A stretch of 34,634 nt of DNA, taken from contig NZ_NRRQ01000029.1 in NCBI RefSeq assembly GCF_016583745.1, forward strand, positions 26,017 through 60,650, given 5' to 3'. Each line of letters opens with the position of its first letter. The stretch's first letter is position 1. The notes beneath the pieces are model-generated. The model was not told the DNA's origin. It saw only the letters and a program-made list of their open reading frames with translations, and made no database searches. Below, one piece after another: positions 25,391 through 33,934 of the stretch. Source of the DNA: Chromatium okenii (GTDB taxonomy: Bacteria; Pseudomonadota; Gammaproteobacteria; Chromatiales; Chromatiaceae). A program made the position numbers and the translations under genes.

Positions 25391-27028
25391 TTACAGCAAC
25401 AACCGCCGAATATCGCCCAGCAACTGCGCCAACAGCGTGGTAAATCGCACCCCGTCTGCGCCGTCCACCACGCGATGGTCATACGACAATGACAGCGGCA
25501 GCAGCAAACGCGGCACAAAGTCGCTGCCGTTCCAAACTGGTTTCATCGCCGCCCGCGACACGCCAAGAATTGCCACTTCTGGCGCATTGACAATCGGCGT
25601 GAACGCAGTGCCGCCAATCCCGCCGAGGCTCGAAATCGAAAAACAGCCGCCCTGCAAATCCGCAGGTAACAACTTGCCATCGCGGGCACGGGCGCTGAGT
25701 TCCGCCAGCTCAGTCGCCAGCGTCGTCAGGCTTTTCTGCGTCACATCGCGCACCACCGGCACCAGCAACCCGTTGGGCGTATCCACCGCGACGCCGATGT
25801 GCGTAAAGTGCTTATAAATCAAGCTCTCGCCATCGCTACTCAGCGAGGCTTGCAGAATTGGCATCTGTTTGAGCGCCACCGCGACCGCTTTGAGCAGAAA
25901 CGGCAGCAAGGTCAATTTAACGCCATCTTTTTGATTCGCTTGCGCTTTGCGGAACGCCTCCAGCTCGGTGATGTCCGCCTCATCAAACTGCGTGACGTGC
26001 GGCACCGTCAACCAACTGCGGTGCAGATGTCGCCCGCTGAGTTTTTTGATCCGCGCCAGCGGCACGACCTCAATCGCCCCAAAACGGCTGTAATCCACTT
26101 CCGGCGCAGACGGCAGCGCAAACGGTGACGCAGCAGCGACGGCGGGAGTGCTGGCGCTGCCCTGGGTTAAGGCTTGTTTTACAAAGGCTTGCACATCGAC
26201 CTTGGTCGCCCGCCCTTTCGGACCGCTGCCCTTCACTCGCGCCAAATCCACGCCCAACTCCCGCGCCAACCGCCGCACGGTCGGGCTGGCGTGCGGTTTA
26301 CGCCCCACCGCAATCGCGGTCATATCGTCCGGGCGCGGCAACACTGGCGCTGGTCGCCGCTCGGCTTCACCGTGCGCCCGTGTCGCAGCTTCCGCTGGCG
26401 CTGGCGCAGCGGCTGCGACTGGCTCCACCGGCGCTGGCTCCGCCAACAAGGTCAAAATCAAATCGCCGGGATTGAGCACATCGCCGATGTTGACCAGCAC
26501 CTGCGCCACGACGCCGGACTGCGGGGCAGGAATTTCCATCGTTGCCTTATCGCTTTCCAGCGTCAGCAGCGATTGATCGACGGCGATGCGGTCGCCGGGC
26601 GCGATCAGAATTTCCACCACCGGCACGTCGGTGAAATCGCCGAGATCGGGCAACACCACCGCAACCGTGTCGGCGCGAGCTGCCGCCGCTGGGCTGGTTG
26701 CAAGCACCGGCGCTGGTACCAGCGCGGCAGGTGGCGGTGCGACTGGCGGCGCAATGGCTGGCGCAGTCACGGCAGCCGCCGTCGCGTTCTCCACCACCAC
26801 CGTCATCAGCCGCGCACCTTGGCTGATGCGGTCGCCCACTTTGACGATGATGTCCTGCACCGTGCCCGCTGCTGGCGCGGGAATTTCGATGGTTGCTTTA
26901 TCGCTTTCCAAGGTCAGCACCGATTGCTCGGCCTGAATCTGGGTGCCGGGGCTAACCAAAATCTCAATCACCTCAACATCAACAAAGTCGCCGATGTCTG
27001 GGAGCAAAATGTCTTCAATCGTTGCCAC
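25391..27028 (-). CDS. aceF: pyruvate dehydrogenase E2, dihydrolipoamide acetyltransferase
   Basis: This 545-aa E2 core protein transfers the acetyl group from E1 to CoA through lipoyl arms. It has two lipoyl domains with lipoylated Lys44 and Lys161 (both in ESDKAT-EIP), Ala/Pro linkers, a peripheral subunit-binding domain (SPTVRRLARELGV, KGSGPKGRATK), and a catalytic domain ending SYDHRVVDGADG with His518 and Asp522. The start is GTG 27028 with AAGGAG 8 bp upstream. aceE is on the same strand but 3.6 kb upstream of it, separated by a four-gene cassette. No E3 (lpd) gene is in the window. Confidence 0.97.
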   Translation of the reverse strand: MATIEDILLPDIGDFVDVEVIEILVSPGTQIQAEQSVLTLESDKATIEIPAPAAGTVQDIIVKVGDRISQGARLMTVVVENATAAAVTAPAIAPPVAPPPAALVPAPVLATSPAAAARADTVAVVLPDLGDFTDVPVVEILIAPGDRIAVDQSLLTLESDKATMEIPAPQSGVVAQVLVNIGDVLNPGDLILTLLAEPAPVEPVAAAAPAPAEAATRAHGEAERRPAPVLPRPDDMTAIAVGRKPHASPTVRRLARELGVDLARVKGSGPKGRATKVDVQAFVKQALTQGSASTPAVAAASPFALPSAPEVDYSRFGAIEVVPLARIKKLSGRHLHRSWLTVPHVTQFDEADITELEAFRKAQANQKDGVKLTLLPFLLKAVAVALKQMPILQASLSSDGESLIYKHFTHIGVAVDTPNGLLVPVVRDVTQKSLTTLATELAELSARARDGKLLPADLQGGCFSISSLGGIGGTAFTPIVNAPEVAILGVSRAAMKPVWNGSDFVPRLLLPLSLSYDHRVVDGADGVRFTTLLAQLLGDIRRLLL

Positions 27029-27288
27029 GCAAATTCTCCTTTTAAACAGCGATCTGGCACGAAAATCTTATAAAATTAACACTATTTTCCCGCATTTCAG
27101 GATGTGTTTTTACGCAAAACTGCTGAATACGCTTGGGGCAGTCTAACGTTCTTAGCCCGAGATTCAATCTGAGATATTCCATGAAAGAATGATGGTTCGA
27201 TGATGTTGTTTTTATCATCTTCATCTTCACAGATGAAAACCAAAATCAAGTATAAATTTTTAATATACCCACACCAAACACAAACAAC
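27029..27288. other. AT-rich spacer before aceF
   Basis: About 260 bp between the GtrA stop and the aceF start. No convincing gene or terminator is seen; a 62-codon minus-strand frame here has no recognisable features. The region is AT-rich, with small imperfect inverted repeats around 27200-27235. A promoter for aceF should lie here, since the cassette separates it from aceE. Confidence 0.4.
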
Positions 27289-27681
27289 CTAACAATTCGA
27301 GTTACGAAAAACTAAGTATTTACTCATAAAGTAAGATGCAACTGTAAATACTGGTATTCCAAGCGCCTGAGCGAGATAACTATTAATTCCTAAATACTCT
27401 ATAGATGTTAATACTGTGACTAGATTCATCCCGTAGGCTATAATGCTTGTTATGCTAAACTTAATTAAAGCTGTAGCAAAATTACCTTTATAAGCAAACG
27501 TCCACTTACTGTTCAGTGAAAAACTGATAAATAACCCAACAGTGTAGCCTATTAAATTAGCTGCCAAATCCCCCATCAAAAAAAACCATTTTGCTGTGTA
27601 GATCAAGGATAAGCCAATCAACGAGTTGACAACGCCAACACTTATAAATTTGAAAAACTGATGGAGTTTAGTATAAGTCAT
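27289..27681 (-). CDS. GtrA-family membrane protein
   Basis: This 130-aa protein has four predicted membrane helices and family features (FFKFISVGVVNSLIGL at the start, FISFSLNSKWTF in the middle, YFMSKYLVFRN at the end). GtrA proteins are small flippase-like partners that move bactoprenol-linked sugars across the inner membrane for surface polysaccharide modification. It overlaps the methyltransferase stop as ATGA and is the last gene of the cassette. Confidence 0.92.
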   Translation of the reverse strand: MTYTKLHQFFKFISVGVVNSLIGLSLIYTAKWFFLMGDLAANLIGYTVGLFISFSLNSKWTFAYKGNFATALIKFSITSIIAYGMNLVTVLTSIEYLGINSYLAQALGIPVFTVASYFMSKYLVFRNSNC

Positions 27682-28403
27682 TTTTGCGACATTATGTAAT
27701 ACTGTGCCCCAAGTGGTAGCCTAGAAAACAATGCTTCTAAGGGACGAACTGCTCTCAGTACATGAGGAAAGAATACGCGATACCGAATCTTTGCATGTGA
27801 AAATCCGGCTGAACACAAATGCTGTGCCATTTTTCCTGCGGTTATTAACTGGGCGTTTTCGTCGAGAGGACAGTTCCTAACGACACGCACAGTCAGCGGA
27901 TTATAAGGATTGTGTTCAAATATAAATAGGCTCCCTTTTGGTCTTAATACGCGCCGCAGTTCTTTCAGTAGAGGCACATGTTGATTGGGTTCGATGTGAT
28001 GAAAGACGCACATTGCGTAGGCAATATCGAAGTGCCCAGTTGGAAAAGGAATATCTATTCCGTCGAAGTGAACATAATCCGCTAAAGATTTAAATTGATC
28101 TTTTGCGAGGTCTAAACTGCGTTTCGAGACATCCAAGCAGGTGATTTGAGCTGAGTTGAAATGCGCAAGGGTAAATGGGATTAATTTTCCCGTGCCAGAA
28201 CCAAAGTCAAGAATGTTTACTGGAGCTGTAATTGCGTCAATAGTTTTTTGATATTCGCGTGCAACGTCCTTAATTTTATATTCATGGAAATAGTCGTGTG
28301 TTTCACCGGATGTTGAAATTGCCTCGGACATCATTGCATCGTATTCATCAGCAAAAGCATCAAACTCTGCTTTGCTTGTCGATTGATGTTGGCGTGGTTC
28401 CAT
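27678..28403 (-). CDS. class I SAM-dependent methyltransferase (UbiE-like)
   Basis: This 241-aa protein from ATG 28403 has motif I ILDFGSGTGKL, a GIDIPFPTGHFDIAYAMCVFHHI segment (motifs II/post-I) and a C-terminal half typical of small-molecule methyltransferases. The start has GCGGAGAA upstream and is preferred to the ATG at 28451, which lies deeper inside the epimerase gene. Even so it overlaps the epimerase by 44 bp. In a glycan cassette it probably methylates a sugar or lipid-linked sugar; the substrate is not visible. Confidence 0.85.
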   Translation of the reverse strand: MEPRQHQSTSKAEFDAFADEYDAMMSEAISTSGETHDYFHEYKIKDVAREYQKTIDAITAPVNILDFGSGTGKLIPFTLAHFNSAQITCLDVSKRSLDLAKDQFKSLADYVHFDGIDIPFPTGHFDIAYAMCVFHHIEPNQHVPLLKELRRVLRPKGSLFIFEHNPYNPLTVRVVRNCPLDENAQLITAGKMAQHLCSAGFSHAKIRYRVFFPHVLRAVRPLEALFSRLPLGAQYYIMSQK

Positions 28404-29355
28404 TGTGTTCTCCGCAATACTGGCTTTTAGTAAAGATAGCACGTTCCGCATTCATAAGTTGGGAAATACCAACAAACAGGCTTCGGGGTTGTGGTTTTTC
28501 TGAAAGGACGATAGAACGAAATCGTAAACGTTTGGTATAAAGGGAAGACAGTTGATTAGCACTCGTGATAATCCGAGGCGGACGTGGTGAAAGTCTTTTG
28601 AAAATAGAAACAATCTCAGCAATTGTTGTCGGTTGTTCTGAAGCGATGATTTTGGTAAGCATACGAAACCTTCGCTGGGGCATACGCACGGTATCGACAA
28701 TAGCCGCTGCTGCATCGTCGGCAGCAATGTAATCACGAATTGTATCGAAAGGAACGTAAATTTGTATCGGTTTGGCTCTTAAAATGCTGCGCGCTATGTG
28801 GGTCAAAAGCCCTTGCGACTTTCCCGAAGCCTGACCGCAGCCATATAATGTAGAAAGACGGGCGAGCAAAACTGACATCTGCTCATTTTCTGCCGCAAAA
28901 CAACTTAATAATTCCTCTTGCTTGAGTTTTGCATGTGCGTAGGGAGTTGTGGGAGCAGGTGGGGTATTCTCTGTGATGAGGTCGTCTAAAGCTCCAGCAT
29001 AAATTGCACCTGCTGAACTCGAAAAAATCACTGCACCAGGCATATCCATGAGCTGCACATTTAACTGCAAATGCTGTAGCAGCACAGATAAAGCAAGAGT
29101 TTCGGGAGCAAGTGCCTCCTCGGAACAACTCATCGTGCCTACTCCAGCCGCCCAATAAATCTCCCATTGACCTGTTTTGGCTGCTTGCAATGAAAACGCG
29201 CGCACACTCTCTTCGATCTGAGAGGGTAGTCGCTGCATGTCATCCCAACAAAATTTTTCAGCAGAAAAAAAGAGATTGTTGTCGTCGCGGGATAGCCTGC
29301 GACAAATAGCCGAACCAAGAAGACCTCTACTCCCAAGAACCCAAGTAAGAATCAT
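28360..29355 (-). CDS. NAD-dependent epimerase/dehydratase family protein
   Basis: This 331-aa protein is an extended short-chain reductase with N-terminal nucleotide motif LGSRGLLGS (GxxGxxG), a strand ending SSSAGAIY and catalytic YxxxK in PYAHAKLK. Family members epimerise or reduce NDP-sugars. It overlaps the glycosyltransferase stop as ATGA at its start and the methyltransferase by 44 bp at its end. The sugar is unknown. Confidence 0.88.
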   Translation of the reverse strand: MILTWVLGSRGLLGSAICRRLSRDDNNLFFSAEKFCWDDMQRLPSQIEESVRAFSLQAAKTGQWEIYWAAGVGTMSCSEEALAPETLALSVLLQHLQLNVQLMDMPGAVIFSSSAGAIYAGALDDLITENTPPAPTTPYAHAKLKQEELLSCFAAENEQMSVLLARLSTLYGCGQASGKSQGLLTHIARSILRAKPIQIYVPFDTIRDYIAADDAAAAIVDTVRMPQRRFRMLTKIIASEQPTTIAEIVSIFKRLSPRPPRIITSANQLSSLYTKRLRFRSIVLSEKPQPRSLFVGISQLMNAERAIFTKSQYCGEHNGTTPTSIDKQSRV

Positions 29356-30332
29356 AGATCGACCGCCGGTTTTATTGGCTTAGAGCTAACAACATACAGA
29401 GGTTTTCCCATTACAATACCCATTGTGACCGCAAGATATTCAGCAATGATACCTAATGCGGTCAGAATGATTCCAGAAAAAAAAGCGACGACGATAAAAA
29501 GAGAAGCCCAACCTTGGATCGGTACTTGATCGGTATATTTTTCATAAATTGCATACATCGTGAGAACGACAGATAGCAACATAGAAATAAAACCAACGAT
29601 TGTGATCAGCCTCAACGGACGGGTTCCGGACGTAAGAATAAGATTCCAAAAGTGTCCAAATAACCTGAAATAAGAATACCCTGATGGTCGTCCTAGTTCA
29701 TTTCTCAAAAACACTGAACAATGACCAATGCGCCCGGTAATCCAAAAAAGACCTACATCTAAGTAAACGCCGTTACCGCAGTAAGCTGCAAGAGTTCTAG
29801 CGATTTCACCGTCAATCAATCTGAAGCTATTGAAATGCCCGATCGCGTTATTACCAAGAAGTCGTGAACTGATTTCTTTTGCCGTTTGGCTCAACGCATT
29901 GCGTAGCCAACCATGAGGCGGCGGATTGATTGGCTTTGCATAAACTAATTGCAATGAATAGCGCATTGCGTGATCCAGCATTTTCCCTATATCTGCAGGA
30001 TTTTGTTGACCATCCTCATCCATAGTAATGATCCAATCACCAGTGGCGCTTGCCATTCCTGCCATAGTTGCAGCGTGCTGTCCATAGTTACGAGAAAGCC
30101 ATATCGGTTTTACAAAAGAATACGTTGCGCTTAATTCTTCAATCGTTTTATCAGAACGGTCAGCGCCACAATCATGTACGAGTAAAACTTCGTAAACAAC
30201 AAAAGCATTGCCAGCCGCTGTTGTTTGTCTCTTAGTTAATGGCTCAATTTCTTTGATTAACGTTGGGAGGGTATGTTCTCCAGAATAAACGGGAATAACA
30301 ACTGAAACTAACTGCGGTGTTTTTTTGTTCAT
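29352..30332 (-). CDS. GtrB/DPM1-like GT2 glycosyltransferase
   Basis: This 326-aa protein from ATG 30332 (AGG about 9 bp upstream) has an N-terminal GT2 domain with VVIPVYSG, LSRNYGQHAATMAGM and the DxD-type MDEDGQQNP, then two C-terminal membrane helices (about LITIVGFISMLL and LFIVVAFFSGII). This layout is that of polyprenyl-phosphate sugar transferases (GtrB, ArnC, dolichol-phosphate mannose synthase). It makes the lipid-linked sugar that GtrA would flip. The first gene of the cassette; an upstream in-frame ATG at 30455 is less likely because homology begins at MNKKTPQLVSVVIP. Confidence 0.9.
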   Translation of the reverse strand: MNKKTPQLVSVVIPVYSGEHTLPTLIKEIEPLTKRQTTAAGNAFVVYEVLLVHDCGADRSDKTIEELSATYSFVKPIWLSRNYGQHAATMAGMASATGDWIITMDEDGQQNPADIGKMLDHAMRYSLQLVYAKPINPPPHGWLRNALSQTAKEISSRLLGNNAIGHFNSFRLIDGEIARTLAAYCGNGVYLDVGLFWITGRIGHCSVFLRNELGRPSGYSYFRLFGHFWNLILTSGTRPLRLITIVGFISMLLSVVLTMYAIYEKYTDQVPIQGWASLFIVVAFFSGIILTALGIIAEYLAVTMGIVMGKPLYVVSSKPIKPAVDL

Positions 30333-30606
30333 ATTTTTTAACCTAAAAAAGAGATAATTTATTTGATAGTCAGCTAGAATGATTGTATTAAAGTTAGTTA
30401 AACCTGTAGTGTTTGATTGCCATTTTTCCGTAGTTTCGAGTAATGATGAATGCACTTGAGTTTATGAGCAGTATTGCAGTTTAGCATTTAAGCAATCAAA
30501 TTGATCAGATATGCAAGAAGATACATTTCAGCACACAACCACTCTGCGACATGATAAGTGAAGCAGATGGTGTGTGCATGATTTTAAAACCGATGATGAT
30601 GCGCCT
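30333..30606. other. spacer between aceE and glycan cassette
   Basis: About 274 bp, AT-rich. No gene is seen. It probably holds the cassette promoter; no -35/-10 pair stands out. Confidence 0.4.
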
Positions 30607-33261
30607 TTACACCGTGACCGGATTGGGTTTTTCGGGGTCGATGCGGTATTTAGCGATGGCTTCTGCCACCCGCGCCGCGGGGATTTCGCCCTCATCTGCC
30701 AGCGTTTTGAGCGCCGCCACTACGATGTAATAGCGATTGACCTCAAAGAATTTGCGCAACTGGCTGCGCATGTCGCTGCGTCCAAAGCCGTCAGTGCCTA
30801 ATACTGAATACCGGCGCGGCACATACGGGCGGATTTGTTCGGCATAGATGCGCATGTAATCGGTGGCGGCGATGATCGGGCCGCGAGTGCCAGCCAATTG
30901 CGCCTCGACATAAGTGGTGCGCTGTTCCTGATCGGGATGCAGCATGTTCCAGCGTTCCACGTCGATGCCGTCGCGCCGCAGCTCATTGAAACTGGTGACG
31001 CTCCACACCGCCGAGCCGACATCAAAATCCTGCGCCAGCAATTCCGCTGCGGCGAGCACCTCGCGCAGAATCGTGCCGGAGCCGAGCAATTGCACACGAT
31101 GGCTGCGCTCTTCACCGCGCTGGATGCGATACATGCCGCGCAAAATGCCAGCTTGACTGCCATCCGGCAGCGCGGGCTGAACGTAGTTTTCGTTCATCGC
31201 CGTGAGGTAATAAAAGACGTTCTCCTGCTCCTGATACATCCGCCGCAGCCCGTCGTGAATAATCACCGCTAATTCATAGGCATACGCAGGATCGTAGACG
31301 ATGCAGTTGGGAATGGTGGACGCCAGCAGCGGGCTGTGGCCGTCTTGATGTTGCAGCCCTTCACCCGCCAGCGTGGTGCGACCGGCAGTGCCGCCAATCA
31401 GGAAACCACGCGCTCGCATGTCGCCGGCTGCCCACGCCAGATCGCCAATGCGCTGGAAGCCAAACATCGAATAGTAGATATAAAACGGGATCATGCTTTG
31501 GCCGTGATTGGCATACGCAGTCGCCGCCGCAATCCACGATGACATCGCGCCAGCTTCGTTAATCCCTTCCTCTAAAATCTGCCCTTTTTTGTCCTCGCGG
31601 TAATACATCACCTGATCGGAATCGACCGGCTCATATAACTGACCTTGCGAGGCGTAAATCCCAAGCTGGCGGAACATGCCTTCCATGCCGAAGGTGCGTG
31701 CTTCATCCGGCACAATTGGCACCACCAATTGTCCGAGGTGTTTATCGCGCAAGATGACCGTTAATAGCCGCACAAATGCCATCGTGGTGGACATTTCTTT
31801 ATCGCCGCTGCCATCCAGCAGGGCTTGAAATGCCGTCAATTCAGGGATCACCAACGGTGCTGCGTCATCGCGCCGCGCTGGTAAAAAGCCGCCGAGCCGC
31901 TCACGCACCTTGTGCAGATATTTCAGTTCTTGACTGTCGGCGGGCGGTTTATAAAACGGCGCTGCGCCAATTAAATCGTCAGAAATCGGGATATTGAAAC
32001 GGTCGCGGAAGGCTTTGAGGTGGGTTTCGCCCATCTTTTTCTGCGAGTGGGTGATATTCATCCCTTCACCAGCGACGCCCATGCCGTAGCCCTTGACCGT
32101 TTTGGCGAGAATCACCGTCGGCTTGCCATTCGCAGTCATCGCCTGCGCATAAGCGGCATAAACCTTGAGCGGATCGTGCCCGCCGCGATTGAGCCGCCAG
32201 ATGTCTTCATCGGTCAGATTGGCGACCATTTCGCGCAATTCGGGATATTTGCCAAAGAAATGCTCGCGGGTGTACGCGCCGCCCCGCGCTTTATAAGTTT
32301 GATAATCACCGTCCACGCATTCTTCCATACGCTTGAGCAATAAGCCGTTTTTATCCCGCGCCAGCAGCGGATCCCAATAACTGCCCCAAATCACTTTGAT
32401 GACGTTCCAACCGGCACCACGAAATACGGCTTCCAATTCTTGAATGATTTTGCCGTTGCCGCGCACCGGGCCATCAAGCCGCTGCAAATTGCAGTTGACG
32501 ACAAACACGAGGTTATCGAGCCGCTCGCGGGCAGCCAGCGAGATCGCGCCGAGTGATTCTGGCTCGTCCATTTCGCCATCGCCGAGAAATGCCCAGACTT
32601 TGCGCTTGGCGGTGTTGACCAGCTCGCGGTCGCTGAGATAGCGCATGAATCGCGCTTGATAAATCGCCATCAGCGGGCCGAGTCCCATCGACACGGTGGG
32701 GAATTGCCAGAAATTCGGCATCAGCCACGGATGTGGATAGGACGATAGCCCGTTGCCATCCACTTCTTGGCGGAAGTTGTAAAGCTGATCTTCGCTGATG
32801 CGCCCTTCTAAAAAGGCGCGGGCATAAATGCCGGGCGCGGAATGTCCTTGAAAAAAGACGAGATCGCCGCCGTGATCTTTGTTGCGGGCGTGGAGAAAAT
32901 GGCTGTAGGCGACATCAAATAGCGTGGCGGATGAGGCGAAGCTGGAGATGTGTCCGCCCAATTCGGTGGAGAGCCGATTGGCTTGCACGACCATCGCCAT
33001 CGCGTTCCAGCGCACGAAAGAACGGATGCGCCGTTCCATCGCCCGATCACCGGGGAAACGCGGCTGCTGCTGCACGGGAATGGTGTTGAGATAGGCGGTG
33101 TTGGCGCTATACGGCAGATAAGCGCCGGAGCGGCGGGCTTTATCAATCAGGCGTTCCAGCAGGAAATGGGCGCGTTCGACGCCTTCGTTTTCGAGCACGG
33201 CATCGAGCGAGTCGAGCCATTCCTGTGTCTCTTGCGGATCGATGTCCGGCTTATTAGTCAT
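30607..33261 (-). CDS. aceE: pyruvate dehydrogenase E1 (homodimeric) AceE
   Basis: AceE decarboxylates pyruvate using thiamine diphosphate and acetylates the E2 lipoyl arm. The protein is 884 aa from ATG 33261 (E. coli 887). The ThDP/Mg motif GDGEMDEPES and downstream VVNCNLQ are clear, as are HISSFASSATL, DGDYQTYKARGGAYTR, KTVKGYGMG and GLQHQDGHSPL. A TTG-initiated frame four codons longer is not preferred. It lies upstream of aceF on the same strand but separated from it by a glycan cassette. Confidence 0.98.
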   Translation of the reverse strand: MTNKPDIDPQETQEWLDSLDAVLENEGVERAHFLLERLIDKARRSGAYLPYSANTAYLNTIPVQQQPRFPGDRAMERRIRSFVRWNAMAMVVQANRLSTELGGHISSFASSATLFDVAYSHFLHARNKDHGGDLVFFQGHSAPGIYARAFLEGRISEDQLYNFRQEVDGNGLSSYPHPWLMPNFWQFPTVSMGLGPLMAIYQARFMRYLSDRELVNTAKRKVWAFLGDGEMDEPESLGAISLAARERLDNLVFVVNCNLQRLDGPVRGNGKIIQELEAVFRGAGWNVIKVIWGSYWDPLLARDKNGLLLKRMEECVDGDYQTYKARGGAYTREHFFGKYPELREMVANLTDEDIWRLNRGGHDPLKVYAAYAQAMTANGKPTVILAKTVKGYGMGVAGEGMNITHSQKKMGETHLKAFRDRFNIPISDDLIGAAPFYKPPADSQELKYLHKVRERLGGFLPARRDDAAPLVIPELTAFQALLDGSGDKEMSTTMAFVRLLTVILRDKHLGQLVVPIVPDEARTFGMEGMFRQLGIYASQGQLYEPVDSDQVMYYREDKKGQILEEGINEAGAMSSWIAAATAYANHGQSMIPFYIYYSMFGFQRIGDLAWAAGDMRARGFLIGGTAGRTTLAGEGLQHQDGHSPLLASTIPNCIVYDPAYAYELAVIIHDGLRRMYQEQENVFYYLTAMNENYVQPALPDGSQAGILRGMYRIQRGEERSHRVQLLGSGTILREVLAAAELLAQDFDVGSAVWSVTSFNELRRDGIDVERWNMLHPDQEQRTTYVEAQLAGTRGPIIAATDYMRIYAEQIRPYVPRRYSVLGTDGFGRSDMRSQLRKFFEVNRYYIVVAALKTLADEGEIPAARVAEAIAKYRIDPEKPNPVTV

Positions 33262-33312
33262 GGTTGGTCTCAAAGCAAGTGCTCACCGGCGACGGTGGGC
33301 GGGAAATGGCAA

Positions 33313-33318
33313 ATTATA
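33313..33318 (-). promoter_or_regulatory. candidate -10 of aceE
   Basis: On the minus strand this reads TATAAT, a perfect -10, about 52 bp upstream of the aceE ATG. The -35 is unclear (TTGAGT with a short 15-bp spacer). It abuts the tandem duplication upstream. Confidence 0.4.
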
Positions 33319-33360
33319 CTCTTAGAGTCAGTCACTCAATCAGGGTCATGCTGCCCGATT

Positions 33361-33585
33361 GTTGATTCAGGCGGTGGTCGCCAGCGTTGCGGGGTGTCGA
33401 ATTTTTTAACAGTGGTCAGCGGCGGGCAATCAAAAATAACTGCTTGACTTTGCAGGATAAATACAAAAATCAGTGTTGATTCAGGCGGTGGTCGCCAGGT
33501 TGCGGGTGTTGAATTTTTTACAGTGGTCAGCGACGGGCAATCAGAAATAACTGATTGATTTTACAAAATAAATACAAAAATCAGT
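33361..33585 (+). repeat. 114/111-bp tandem duplication upstream of aceE
   Basis: Copy 1 is 33361-33474 and copy 2 is 33475-33585; the second differs by a few substitutions and three single-base losses. Both begin GTTGATTCAGGCGGTGGTCG and end AAATCAGT, and a third copy starts (GTTG) but breaks off. Each copy ends with an AT-rich tail. No gene reads through. The function is unknown; a regulatory role is possible since it abuts the aceE promoter area. Confidence 0.9.
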
Positions 33586-33701
33586 GTTGTGAAGCGGGAA
33601 TTTAGCCGCTGCGAACTGTCGATATTTTTGACAATTTCCGCCAGAAAATGCGGTTTTGCTGCCGATTCTTCACTTAAATTATTGTAAAAAAAGGAGTTTT
33701 G

Positions 33702-33806
33702 ATGGCTGGCATTTTTATTGAATGCTGGGTGTCCGGTGGTGATTGGTTGTGCCACGCGGTGAGTATCTCACCAAAAAAGGTTTTATATGTCAGAGTTGAC
33801 GAATAA
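33702..33806 (+). CDS. possible 34-aa ORF with strong ribosome site
   Basis: ATG 33702 follows AAAGGAG at ideal spacing. The 34-aa product (starts MAGIFIECWVSGG, ends VLYVRVDE) has no recognised domain. It lies in an otherwise empty stretch. A second start at 33787 (MSELTNNELFYTAALIDF) in another frame resembles the N-terminus of a larger protein that stops at once, so this stretch may be a gene remnant instead. Confidence 0.3.
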   Translation: MAGIFIECWVSGGDWLCHAVSISPKKVLYVRVDE

Positions 33807-33854
33807 CGAATTATTTTATACGGCAGCTTTGATAGATTTTTAATTGGGTCTTTG

Positions 33855-33868
33855 CCTCAAATTTGAGG
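33855..33868. promoter_or_regulatory. 14-bp perfect palindrome
   Basis: CCTCAAATTTGAGG is a perfect inverted repeat 66 bp upstream of the PEP-CTERM gene and 14 bp upstream of the sigma-54-like site. It is a plausible operator for a dimeric regulator. Confidence 0.4.
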
Positions 33869-33882
33869 TCGAAGTCTCGTTA

Positions 33883-33896
33883 GGCGTCACTTTAGC
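33883..33896 (+). promoter_or_regulatory. candidate sigma-54 promoter
   Basis: GG at 33883-33884 and GC at 33895-33896 are exactly 10 bp apart within TAGGCGTCACTTTAGCA, the invariant -24/-12 spacing. A start near 33908 leaves a 27-nt leader carrying the ribosome site. The outer consensus positions match only partly. Confidence 0.45.
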
Positions 33897-33934
33897 ACCG
33901 TTACTACCACACAATAAATTCTTTGGAGATCCAT

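Noticed and set aside
25318-25518. N-terminal extension of the methyltransferase
   Set aside because: It runs through the palindromic repeat and into the antisense-free aceF end; homology starts at ATG 25317.
26174-27073. 299-aa plus-strand frame inside aceF
   Set aside because: It is antisense to a well-supported aceF with intact domains; the sequence is Arg/His-rich shadow translation.
27042-27230. 62-aa minus-strand frame between gtrA and aceF
   Set aside because: No recognised motif, poor start, and AT-rich spacer; possibly a chance frame.
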